From assembly GCF_004339095.1 (NCBI RefSeq), contig NZ_SMGQ01000012.1:124001-188000 (forward strand): 64,000 bases of DNA. Reading direction: 5' to 3'. This stretch comes from Natranaerovirga hydrolytica. Lineage in GTDB: Bacteria; Bacillota; Clostridia; Lachnospirales; DSM-24629. The stretch's first letter is position 1; each line of letters opens with the position of its first letter. The notes under the pieces are model-generated. The model was not told where the DNA came from and made no database searches. It worked only from the letters and a program-made list of their open reading frames with translations. Positions 10,781 to 18,201 of the stretch are shown here, one piece after another. A program made the position numbers and the translations under genes.

Positions 10781-11887
10781 ATGTATCAGTCGGTGAATCA
10801 AAGTGTCACGAATGAACTTCAAAAAGTAGCCCGTGAAGTCAATTTCACAGGAGCACCGATAAGTAGGATAAATAGGCTAAATGAAATACTACCATCCATT
10901 AATATCTTAATAGTTGATAATCGTATAACAGGTTTATTACATGATGAAGGAAGAAGAAGCGTTTTAGTAGACCTTTATGAACTAGGAGAAGCCCTTGACC
11001 TTGACCAAAAAGTAGGCTGGGATGAAGGAGCAAAAAGTGATTATATAATAATCAATGGTACAAGAATATATTTCCCAGTAGGAAACTTAAACAACCAAGT
11101 AGGACAAATAGAGGTAAACCAAAAAAATGTGACCTATTATACCAACCCAAGAACTGGTGGAAGAGTGATGGTAGATGTAAGAGAATTCATAGAAGCAGTA
11201 GGTGGAAAGGTTACTTGGGAAAGTTATAGAAAAAGTTATCATACAACTGGAGAATTAAGTTGGCTTCCGAGGGGGACATTGAGGGTTGAGATGGAGCCTG
11301 AGGGGACTGGTCAAGTCAATGAAGTCTTTGCAATTCCATTAACAGATGCTACTAGGTTATCAGAAGAGCAACAACAGGCTAATGCAACGTATATTTATAA
11401 TTATTTAACAGGTGAAGGATGGGAAAAAGAAGCTATCAGTGCTTTGCTAGGTAATATACAGCAAGAAAGTCAGATGAATCCAGGGGTATGGCAAAGACAG
11501 GATAATACTAGACTTGCATACGGATTAGTTCAATGGGAGCCAGCAACAAAATTCTTGGACTGGAATGAAGGAGAAATAAAAACTGAAAAGCTAAGTGTAG
11601 ATGATGTAAATGATTTAGCTCAAAATAACCCTAAAAAGCTTATTGATATGCAACTAGAGTTTTTGACAAATTCGATGAAACCAGGTCAAGGTGAGTGGAT
11701 TCCTAGTATTGCAGTTTCAAAACATAATGCTCCATATAGAATGTCTTCACAAGAATTTATAAATTCTACCAATGATATTGCTGAATTAACAGTAATATTT
11801 AATGGTCATTATGAACGTTCTAGTAAACCTCATATGGATAATAGAATTAAGTATGCTGAATATTGGTATAAGTACTTTAGTAATTAA
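10781..11887 (+). CDS. Orphan Rhs C-terminal toxin with phage-tail-type lysozyme domain
   Basis: 368 residues from an ATG just behind the nonsense codon of the shell remnant. Residues 1-80 are an Rhs-associated linker that recurs at 16799. Residues 85-155 resemble a copper-amine-oxidase-N-like stalk. From about 200 to the end it looks like the phage tail lysozyme domain (Phage_lysozyme2): AISALLGNIQQES with the probable catalytic E229, then AYGLVQW. Family knowledge makes this a peptidoglycan hydrolase. There is no signal peptide and no complete Rhs shell, so it may be silent or act only after recombination onto the intact rhs. The start codon is uncertain because the original frame ran in from upstream. 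Confidence 0.75.
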   Translation: MYQSVNQSVTNELQKVAREVNFTGAPISRINRLNEILPSINILIVDNRITGLLHDEGRRSVLVDLYELGEALDLDQKVGWDEGAKSDYIIINGTRIYFPVGNLNNQVGQIEVNQKNVTYYTNPRTGGRVMVDVREFIEAVGGKVTWESYRKSYHTTGELSWLPRGTLRVEMEPEGTGQVNEVFAIPLTDATRLSEEQQQANATYIYNYLTGEGWEKEAISALLGNIQQESQMNPGVWQRQDNTRLAYGLVQWEPATKFLDWNEGEIKTEKLSVDDVNDLAQNNPKKLIDMQLEFLTNSMKPGQGEWIPSIAVSKHNAPYRMSSQEFINSTNDIAELTVIFNGHYERSSKPHMDNRIKYAEYWYKYFSN

Positions 11888-11922
11888 AATAATCCTAAGG
11901 TATTAAGAAGGGGGGATTTTTC

Positions 11923-12891
11923 ATGAAATTTAGAAATTGGAGAAAACTAATTATATGTTTACTGTTCATCATATTTTTGGTTAGTTGTACAAATGTGGAG
12001 AATAATGAGGTTAAAGATAGTGACATCCTTGAAGAAGACATGGTAAATGAGGCAGATACCATAGAAAATGATATTGATTACAGTTCATTCATTAAAAAGA
12101 TATGGATTAATGAAAGTAGTGAACAGCAAGATAATATAGACGATTTATTCCTTTATCTCAATAAGGTAGAGAGTGATAATGTTGAGGGAGAGATTTTTAT
12201 TGGTAAAATGCCTATATCGTCATACTATTATTATAATCCACCATTCTCCGAAAAATATCCATGGAATTTGATAGGAACGGTAAAAGGTGATAGTGTTGAA
12301 TGTGAACTTTTTGGAGAGGAAATGAATGGTAACATTTCATTAGCCCTTAATAATGCTTATATAGAAGGCAATGTAGAGCTGACAGAAGAAGTAGTTCTAA
12401 ACGATAAGTTCATTGATGAAGACCGTTATAAATTTAGACCCTATACTATTAATGATGTAACTTTGAAATATAATGAAATGGGAATCTCAACTACCTTATT
12501 AGATGAACATTCGTATGGAGTTCATATAGATACTTGGGGAAAAGTATATTTTAAATCGATGATGATTAATAGCAACAAATCCCATCCAGCCTTTTTTCTA
12601 ACGAATGAGGAAAATGAAATTCTTTATCAACTTAATGCTCCATTTCAGAATGGTCTTGATGTAACTGAGATTTCAATTGACGATATTGATAGAGATGGAC
12701 TAGAAGATATTGTTGTTATTCTTGGAGATAAAGATACATCAATTGGGGGAGTTGTTGCCTGGATATTCTTTCAAACAGAAGATGGTTTTTTTTGTGTTAG
12801 GAATGAAGTGCAAAAGGACTTGAATATTAAGTATTATGATACAATTAATTTGAAAACTAAAACATTAAAAGAATACTTTGAATTTAAATAG
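11923..12891 (+). CDS. Lipoprotein, probable immunity protein with a DxDxDG loop
   Basis: 322 residues, signal peptide with lipobox LVSC (Cys22), strong ribosome binding site AAGGGGGG at 11908-11915. The mature part carries DDIDRDG (residues 253-259) followed by a hydrophobic strand (EDIVVI), a calcium-loop-like motif of FG-GAP/VCBS type. The C-terminal half resembles the 226-residue lipoprotein at 16091 (WGxVxF, DIxxDGxxDIVxI, FQ). It lies 35 bp behind a lysozyme-type toxin and is most simply its surface-anchored immunity partner. The role is inferred, the lipoprotein nature is clear. Confidence 0.78.
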   Translation: MKFRNWRKLIICLLFIIFLVSCTNVENNEVKDSDILEEDMVNEADTIENDIDYSSFIKKIWINESSEQQDNIDDLFLYLNKVESDNVEGEIFIGKMPISSYYYYNPPFSEKYPWNLIGTVKGDSVECELFGEEMNGNISLALNNAYIEGNVELTEEVVLNDKFIDEDRYKFRPYTINDVTLKYNEMGISTTLLDEHSYGVHIDTWGKVYFKSMMINSNKSHPAFFLTNEENEILYQLNAPFQNGLDVTEISIDDIDRDGLEDIVVILGDKDTSIGGVVAWIFFQTEDGFFCVRNEVQKDLNIKYYDTINLKTKTLKEYFEFK

Positions 12892-12899
12892 AAATATAT

Positions 12900-12940
12900 A
12901 ATCATTAGGTAATCATTAGGGACAGGTACTTTTGATTATT
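12900..12940 (+). repeat. Rhs-module leader repeat, copy 2 (short form)
   Basis: AATCATTAGG appears twice in tandem, followed by GACAGGTACTTTTGATTATT. It stops abruptly and runs straight into a protease fragment, so the hairpin part and the rhs remnant of the module are missing. Confidence 0.75.
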
Positions 12941-13251
12941 CAGGTGCTATCGTTATGTATAAAAACTATGATGGTGGTACGGACTATTCACAACGAAGTT
13001 ATGCAAAGGTTTCAGCGCATGAATTTGGACATGTTTTAGGAATAGGTGATGCATATCCGTCAAAAGAAGATAATAGGCCAGGAGCTGGCCATGGATTTGA
13101 TGAAACGCCACATAATATGTTAATGCGAAACAATAGTGTACTGACATCAAATGAAGTAGAGATGGTCTGGGAAGCTTGGAAAACTAATGAATGGCAATAC
13201 TTTCAAACATATAAAAATTATATTAAAACAGAAGTAATCAGATCTTATTAA
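12913..13251 (+). pseudogene. Metzincin-like zinc protease fragment (toxin tip remnant, module 2)
   Basis: The open frame includes HEFGHVLGIGDAY, the HExxHxxGxxD zinc-binding signature of metzincin-type metallopeptidases, and a conserved-looking Met-turn candidate (HNMLMR) about 30 residues later. Only about 110 residues remain, and the N-terminal half of the catalytic domain is missing because the frame begins inside leader repeat copy 2. The first ATG is at 12955 without a convincing ribosome binding site. I read it as the 3' end of an Rhs protease toxin left after deletion. The next gene would be its immunity partner. Confidence 0.7.
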
Positions 13252-13282
13252 AAAATTATAGGAAGTTAGAAAAGGGATATGT

Positions 13283-13777
13283 ATGAAAAAAAGTAGAATA
13301 ATTTTACCAGTAAGTATAATCTTTTTAATGTTAATAGTAGTATTATCTAATGAAAATGAAAGGTCTGGATTACATAAAGAAGAGTTAGAGGAGGATAAGA
13401 GAGTTTTTTATAGCAAAGAAGAAGTTTTGGAAATTTTCAACAACAATAAAGAAGAATTTGAAACAATAAAAAAATATGCTATAGAAAACAATGATATCTA
13501 TATTTCTTATAATTACAATGAAGAAAAATATATAAATAAGCGTAATAATATTCAAGATATAAAAGTAAGAAATAAAATAAACTATATATTAAATGCTTAT
13601 AAATGTACGATAATTTCTACTCATAAAAACGGGAATATCGAGTTTGTGTTTCCCGGAAGTTATATGATTAGCATTTTATATGTTGTAGAAGGAGAATTAC
13701 CGAATATAACCCCTGATATTGGAATACTGGAGCATATAGAAGAAAATTGGTATGTATATGCATTTTTTGGTGTCTAA
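13283..13777 (+). CDS. Membrane-anchored protein, candidate immunity gene of the protease module
   Basis: 164 residues with a good ribosome binding site (AAAAGGG, 13271-13277). The N-terminus has a single hydrophobic segment (about residues 5-22) without a lipobox cysteine, so it is probably a signal anchor or uncleaved signal. The mature part is charged and AT-rich, with YSKEEVLEIF and a run of Tyr/Asn residues. I do not recognise a family. Location behind the metzincin fragment suggests it protected against that extracellular protease. It is intact although its toxin is not. Confidence 0.65.
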   Translation: MKKSRIILPVSIIFLMLIVVLSNENERSGLHKEELEEDKRVFYSKEEVLEIFNNNKEEFETIKKYAIENNDIYISYNYNEEKYINKRNNIQDIKVRNKINYILNAYKCTIISTHKNGNIEFVFPGSYMISILYVVEGELPNITPDIGILEHIEENWYVYAFFGV

Positions 13778-13861
13778 ATATATATCAAAAGGTTTAAAAA
13801 CACTATTAAATGAATAAGGTTGTAAGCCTCAAATATTTATTGTATACCAATACAACAGCAG

Positions 13862-13920
13862 TATCATTAGTTGACAGGTACTTTTGGTCTTTTGCATTGT
13901 GTAAAATACATTTAATTATT
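13862..13920 (+). repeat. Rhs-module leader repeat, copy 3 (internally deleted)
   Basis: TATCATTAGTTGACAGGTAC is joined directly to TTTTGGTCTTTTGCATTGTG, so the central part and the 5' arm of the hairpin are lost, followed by the usual TAAAATACATTTAATTATT tail. The 80 bases before it (13778-13861) hold only a short piece resembling rhs DNA (TACCAATACAACAGCAG). Confidence 0.65.
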
Positions 13921-14221
13921 AGGCTTATTTTATGACGAAAAGGTAATTAATAATCTGTTGAAACCTGATGCAAAGCCTTATAAAACATAAACTTCATCTA
14001 AACAGATATACAAGAATAGATTTCCCAGGAGGAAACTTAAACAACTAAGTAGGACAAATAGAGGTAAACAAAAAAATATGACCTATTATACCAACTCAAG
14101 AACTGGCGGAAGAGCGAGGATAGATGTAAGAGAACTCATAGAAGCAGTAGGTGGAAAGGTTACTTGGGAAAGTTAGAGTACTATTAGAAGAGGAAAGTTA
14201 AGCTCAATTTCTAGGGGGACA
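13921..14221 (+). pseudogene. Decayed rhs 3' fragments (module 3 shell remnant)
   Basis: Starts at the same parent position as the other modules (GAAACCTGATGCAAAGCC matching rhs near 6765). After a large deletion it continues with a copy of the stalk-encoding DNA seen at 11065-11280 (TTTCCCAGGAGGAAACTTAA), carrying several stops. No reading frame survives. Confidence 0.75.
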
Positions 14222-14575
14222 TTGAGGGTTGGGATGAAACCTAAACCGGAGGAGATAGATGAAACGGAATATATTATTATAGATGGGTCAAATTACAAAG
14301 AAGAAAAGTGGTCTGCGAAAATGCGAACAATTTATTTTGCACTGAATTTTCCTAGAGCATCATTAAAAATAGGAGAAGTAAAATCAGGTAAAAAAAATAT
14401 TAGTACAAATGCAGTTAGATTTACTACAAATGATTTAGGATTAACTGAAAATGAAGAGCGTGAGGGTTCACAAATAAATGCACTTAGACATACATTATGG
14501 CAAGCAACTATTACCAAGGAATTTAACCCGGTACTTGCTGCAAAGATAGGGTATGCACCAGACCAAAAAAAATAA
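14222..14575 (+). pseudogene. Truncated Rhs toxin tip (module 3), DUF6973-like
   Basis: 117 residues are open. The N-terminal part derives from the stalk DNA, and the rest (from about residue 20) is the tip. The segment INALRHTLWQATIT...AAKIGYA resembles the conserved core of a domain found at the ends of polymorphic toxins (DUF6973-like, with NAxRHxLWxA and a following acidic motif). The protein stops after GYAPDQKK, where family members continue, so the tip is probably cut short. The family assignment is from memory of the motif and should be treated as tentative. Confidence 0.5.
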
Positions 14576-14593
14576 CAGAGGATGGAAAGGTTT

Positions 14594-15100
14594 ATGAAAA
14601 AAATATTAATTGTAGCAGGGAGTATGTTTGTAATAGTAGGTTTGTTATATATAAAAATTATGAATACTAACATAAGCAATCAAATAATTAACTATATAGA
14701 CGAAAATGGTATGGATAATAATTCATGTATTTTTTCAATGAATGATATTACAAGGTTTGAATGGGATAGAATGCTTATTTATCAAGTCGGGAGTTCTAAT
14801 ATAGAAATTAGCGATGCATTAAATGTTGAATATAAAGATAGTGTTGATTTAGTAAGTGGAATCATATTTGTAAAAGATAGTAATATTGTTTACCAAGAAA
14901 AAATACCCTATAATCCAGAGAAACCAGACAAACTATCATTGTATGTGGGTAGTATCTTTGGAGAAGATAATTATGCAACCTTTACACCGAGTAATGCTTT
15001 TTTTAAAGGGGTTAAAAGTGTAGGAACAGAGAATGTTTATTATCAAATTAGACCTGTTAATGATAGTAATAATTATGGCAGTCTAAAGTCTAGAGAGTAA
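14594..15100 (+). CDS. Membrane-anchored small protein, candidate immunity gene of module 3
   Basis: 168 residues from the ATG at 14594 (an ATG at 14582 would add four residues; spacing to the AAAGG is short, so the start is uncertain). One N-terminal membrane segment (KKILIVAGSMFVIVGLLYI), no lipobox cysteine, and an extracellular domain of about 140 residues with the pattern IFVKDSNIVYQEKIPY. I do not recognise the family. It directly follows the truncated tip and, like the other immunity candidates, is intact. Confidence 0.6.
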   Translation: MKKILIVAGSMFVIVGLLYIKIMNTNISNQIINYIDENGMDNNSCIFSMNDITRFEWDRMLIYQVGSSNIEISDALNVEYKDSVDLVSGIIFVKDSNIVYQEKIPYNPEKPDKLSLYVGSIFGEDNYATFTPSNAFFKGVKSVGTENVYYQIRPVNDSNNYGSLKSRE

Positions 15101-15124
15101 AATAAGACAGTGCAAATAACATCA

Positions 15125-15265
15125 CATCATTAGGGATAGGTACTTTTGATAATTCTTTTGATTGTTAAGCAGGCTTAAAATACGAAATATAGCTTAAATT
15201 ACGATGCAAAGGATCAAAAGGTAACAAGTTTTTGGTCTTTTGTATTATATAAGATACATTCAATT
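15125..15265 (+). repeat. Rhs-module leader repeat, copy 4
   Basis: CATCATTAGGGATAGGTACT, then diverged but alignable sequence with copy 1, a weakened hairpin (TGCAAAGGATC ... TTTTGGTCTTTTGTA, 15201-15244) and the TTATATAAGATACATTCAA tail. Confidence 0.7.
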
Positions 15266-15420
15266 ATGGTTTGTTCGATGAAAAAAAGTAATAGTCTAGC
15301 TAGTAAAACCCTATACAAATCCTTATGATAAACAGGCTTCATCTATATAGACATAAAAAATAATAGAGTATGAAATCAAAAAGACACACTACATGTACAA
15401 CACCTCTACAACAGACAATA
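15266..15420 (+). pseudogene. Decayed rhs 3' fragment (module 4 shell remnant)
   Basis: Begins at the same parent point as modules 1, 3 and 7 (CGATGAAAAAAAGTAATAG for rhs near 6737). It carries the same internal deletion as module 1 (TACAAC joined to ACCTCTAC), then jumps again into the stalk DNA that matches rhs near 8392 (AATAAGCTAGG). Stops interrupt it. Confidence 0.75.
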
Positions 15421-16012
15421 AGCTAGGAGCAAACATTAGATACGAGAGAAGAGGCGGAAAGATATCAGGATTAATGGTTACCCCTAAGTATAGGATAAGA
15501 TGGGTAAAGAATGAGGAGATTGCAGTAGAGGGGATGGGCAATGGTAAACCTGTAACAAACATATCAGAATTTAAGCAACGATGTGGTGATTTGATTCAAG
15601 AGTATGCTCAAGAGTTCGATATACACCCAAATCTATTAGGAGCAATAGTTTTTACAGAATCAAATGGTGCGGGCTATTATGATAATAGTAAATTGAAAAT
15701 ACGCTTTGAAAATCATATATGTATTGATTGGTTCGATAATGAGAAATATAAGAAGTTTTTGGGTATAAGGAAGTAAAAAACCAACATTCAAAAGAACATA
15801 GATATAGAACATCAGAGTATGCTGAATGGATTACTTATATGCATGATGACCTTAAGTTGCAACCAATAAGAGAATATGAAGCTTTTAATTTTGCATTAAC
15901 ATTAGATCAAGATGCAGCATATCAATCCATAAGTATGGGTTTTGGTCAAATAATGGGATTCAATTATAACAAAAATAGGGGGGCATTGTTACTCTTATAT
16001 AAAAAACATTGA
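15393..16012 (+). pseudogene. N-acetylmuramidase-type toxin tip, split by a frameshift (module 4)
   Basis: The first part (15393-15776) starts with stalk residues KLGANIRYERRGGKISG shared with the intact rhs. It then shows the N-acetylmuramidase family pattern (PF11860-like): FDIHPNLLGAIVFTESNG with a likely catalytic Glu, and LKIRFENH. The frame closes at a TAA at 15774. Shifting frame at the AAGTAAAAAA run gives a continuation of about 80 residues (HSKEHRYRTSEYAEW ... AAYQSISMGFGQIMGFNY), the expected second half, ending at 16010-16012 somewhat earlier than family members. This would be a peptidoglycan-cleaving tip disabled by an indel and perhaps truncated. Confidence 0.75.
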
Positions 16013-16090
16013 AACCCTTTAAAATAAAAGATTTAACAAAAAAGTAGTGTAAAAACTTTACACTAACGTCAGATAAGTGAGGGTAGAATT

Positions 16091-16771
16091 ATGAAGAAAC
16101 TTTTGGGACTTATAGTAGTATTAATAATAACATTGTTAAGTAGTTGTATTAATGGACTAACAGGAGAAGAAACATTTTCTGAAGGAAATAAAGAAGAAAT
16201 AAAAATAGTTAGTAATAAATCAAATCAACAAATAAATGAGGAGTTGAACATAACAAGTTCAAACTCCACAGGCAACGATAAGGAATCTGATACAAACAGA
16301 GGATCTGATTTTTCTAGTGAAGATATTGATATAATTAATGATTATTCTTATCTTGTTGAGTTGGAAAATTGGGGTGAAGTACAGTTTATATCAATTTTAG
16401 ATAAAAATGAATTTAACATTAGAAAAGTAAGGTTTGCTTTATGTGACAATGATAAAAACATTATTTACAACTTACCGAAGTTTTATGGTAATAAGTGGGT
16501 TTTTTCTGAAATTGATTCCGTTGTTTTTCAAGACATAAATAAGGATGGAAGCAAAGATATCGTGATTATAGCATATTTTATAAGAGGTCATGGTAATAAT
16601 GCTGCATCTGAATTTCCAGTGGTAGGAGTGTATTTTCAAAAAAACAATGAATTCATTGTATATCCAGACTTAAATGAAGAACTTAATGTAGACAATCAAA
16701 ATATTGACAAGAAAAAAATCATTGCGCACTTAGAAGAAATAGATTTAAGTGAATATGATTTTACAATTTGA
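16091..16771 (+). CDS. Lipoprotein, probable immunity protein paralogous to the one at 11923
   Basis: 226 residues, lipobox LSSC with Cys19, ribosome binding site GAGGG (16079-16083). After a Ser/Asn-rich spacer the C-terminal domain has ENWGEVQF and QDINKDGSKDIVII (D148-x-N-x-D152-G153), matching the WGxVxF and DDIDRDGxxDIVVI of the 322-residue lipoprotein behind the other lysozyme tip. Two members of one lipoprotein family thus follow two unrelated peptidoglycan hydrolase tips. Role as immunity or lysozyme inhibitor is inferred. Confidence 0.75.
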   Translation: MKKLLGLIVVLIITLLSSCINGLTGEETFSEGNKEEIKIVSNKSNQQINEELNITSSNSTGNDKESDTNRGSDFSSEDIDIINDYSYLVELENWGEVQFISILDKNEFNIRKVRFALCDNDKNIIYNLPKFYGNKWVFSEIDSVVFQDINKDGSKDIVIIAYFIRGHGNNAASEFPVVGVYFQKNNEFIVYPDLNEELNVDNQNIDKKKIIAHLEEIDLSEYDFTI

Positions 16772-16798
16772 ACTCAAATCAACACAAAAGTGATGTAA

Positions 16799-17060
16799 TT
16801 GATAAACTCAGTCATTAATGCCATAGAATCGGTTATTAATAATATGTACCAGTGGGTGAATCAAAGTGACACGAATGAACTTCAAAAAGTAGTACGTGAT
16901 GTCAATTTCACAGGAGGACTGGTAAATAGGAAAAGTAGATTAAATGAAATCTTACCATCCATTAATATCTTAATAGGTTATAAGCGTATAACAGGTTTAT
17001 TACATGATAAAGGAAGAAGAAGCTTTTTAGTAGACCTTTATGAACTAGGAGAAGCCCTTG
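16799..17060 (+). pseudogene. Rhs linker fragment (module 5 remnant)
   Basis: Copy of the DNA that encodes residues 1-70 of the orphan toxin at 10781 (NNMYQ, TNELQKVVRDVNFTGG, LNEILPSINILI). It keeps a reading frame that runs into leader repeat copy 5 and stops at 17098. No toxin domain is attached, so it is a left-over of a deleted module. Confidence 0.75.
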
Positions 17061-17102
17061 AAATCATTAGGGAAATCATTAGGGACAGGTACTTTTGATT
17101 AT
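17061..17102 (+). repeat. Rhs-module leader repeat, copy 5 (short form)
   Basis: AAATCATTAGGG occurs twice in tandem, then ACAGGTACTTTTGATTATAA. It abuts the linker fragment on its left and an rhs mosaic on its right. The hairpin portion is missing, as in copy 2. Confidence 0.7.
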
Positions 17103-17265
17103 AAAACCAAAAAGATATACTACATCGAAATGGAAAGGAAATCATAAAAAACAATACGCCGGGGATGCCTTTGGCAATGCAACCTTTACATTAGAAATAG
17201 AAACTAATGTCATAAATAAGCTAGGTACAAACATTAGTTTAGGTACTAACGAAAGCGAGGTTTAT
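17103..17265 (+). pseudogene. Mosaic of four short rhs pieces (module 6 shell remnant)
   Basis: Within 160 bp the order is: a piece like rhs 6836 (ACCAAAAAGATATACTAC), one like 7312 (ATCGAAATGGAAAGGAAA), one like 7399-7470 (GATGCCTTTGGCAATGCAAC), and one like 8392 (AATAAGCTAGGTACAAACAT). Successive internal deletions have removed everything else, including the toxin. Confidence 0.75.
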
Positions 17266-17736
17266 ATGAAATACTATAGAAAAGAATTATGGCAATTAAT
17301 GCATTCATCAGATGAAAAAAAGAGAGAGAAAGCTAAAATAGAATTTCGTGAAAGTGCTAAAAAATACGGACCATATTTTGAAGAGATTAAGGATGAATTA
17401 CCTGCCGATTTTCTGAAGGTATTCAATGAAAATAAGTGGTTTCATGATTTTACTATTTCAAACATCCAAATTCTCAATGATGAAAGGAAATCTACAATTT
17501 ACATAGATATTCTTAATGGAGACAAGGAGTATAGGTTGCGTTTAGATGAGGTAATTAAAATGTCTGTTGACGTGCCCAATAAAGCTTTCTGGTTACCATC
17601 AGGAATGAGGTGGGGATATACAGAATTTGAGCTATTAAATGGTGGTTGGAGAATCAACATTTTGTGTGATATCAATTGCGAATTGGAATTTGTCTTTACA
17701 AATATTGAGGTACAAGATATTGCACAATTAAGTTAA
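17266..17736 (+). CDS. Cytosolic protein, candidate orphan immunity gene
   Basis: The frame is open from 17095, but the first 57 codons are rhs debris. The ATG at 17266 with GAGG at 17257-17260 gives a 156-residue soluble protein starting MKYYRKELWQLMH. It has no signal peptide and no membrane segment. The N-terminal pattern (YYRKELW, charged helix, FHDFTI) is reminiscent of DUF4085-type proteins that occur among immunity genes, but I am not sure. Its toxin is gone. A cytosolic location would suit a nuclease or other intracellular toxin, unlike the lipoproteins upstream. Confidence 0.6.
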   Translation: MKYYRKELWQLMHSSDEKKREKAKIEFRESAKKYGPYFEEIKDELPADFLKVFNENKWFHDFTISNIQILNDERKSTIYIDILNGDKEYRLRLDEVIKMSVDVPNKAFWLPSGMRWGYTEFELLNGGWRINILCDINCELEFVFTNIEVQDIAQLS

Positions 17737-17769
17737 CTTTCCGCATTTTGCTATCAAAACTAGAAACAT

Positions 17770-17903
17770 AAATCATTAGGTAAATCATTAGGGACAGGTA
17801 CTTTTGATTATTGAGCCGGTTAAAAAAGTGAACTAAAGTTTAAATCGTACTGCAAAAGACCAATTGACCTTTGGTCTTTTGCAGTATATAAAATATATTT
17901 AAA
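17770..17903 (+). repeat. Rhs-module leader repeat, copy 6 (with terminator hairpin)
   Basis: AAATCATTAGGTAAATCATT and AGGGACAGGTACTTTTGATT, then the full form with hairpin and TATATAAAATATATTTAAAG tail. It is the best preserved copy beside copy 1. Confidence 0.75.
17850..17884 (+). terminator. Hairpin inside leader repeat copy 6
   Basis: Arms CTGCAAAAGACCAA and TTGGTCTTTTGCAG flank a short loop. Compared with copy 1 both arms have extended by matching bases (CTGC/GCAG against TGC/GCA), which keeps the pairing. Confidence 0.6.
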
Positions 17904-18201
17904 GAGTAGAGTCTATTCTATGATAAAAAAATAGGCTATCTAGTGAAACTCTATACAAAGCCTTACAAAACACAAGCTTCCTCTACACAGACACACAAGA
18001 AATAGTAGAGTATAAAACAAAAAAACACATACCACATCTACATTCCTCTACGATAGACAATATGTTATACTAGAAAAAACAGAAAACGGACAAGAAACCT
18101 TTTAATTAAGAGGTATTAACTGCATCGGAATGAAAACAGAAGCATTAACCTACTATCTATACAAAGTAGATGGCAATACAATAAGATACAAGGAGAGCGA
18201 T
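17904..18201 (+). pseudogene. Decayed rhs core fragment (module 7 shell remnant)
   Basis: Starts at the common parent point (CTATGATAAAAAAATAGGCT for rhs 6731). It has a deletion at nearly the same place as modules 1 and 4 (CATCTACA joined to TTCCTCTACG). It then follows the parent through TATGTTATACTAGAAA and the EALTYYLY codons before collapsing into AATACAATAAGATACAAGG. In-frame stops are present. Confidence 0.75.

Noticed and set aside
8510-16012. Prophage lysis genes because of three lysozyme-like domains
   Set aside because: No holin, tail, capsid or integrase genes. The domains are attached to rhs linkers and followed by lipoproteins, the polymorphic toxin layout.
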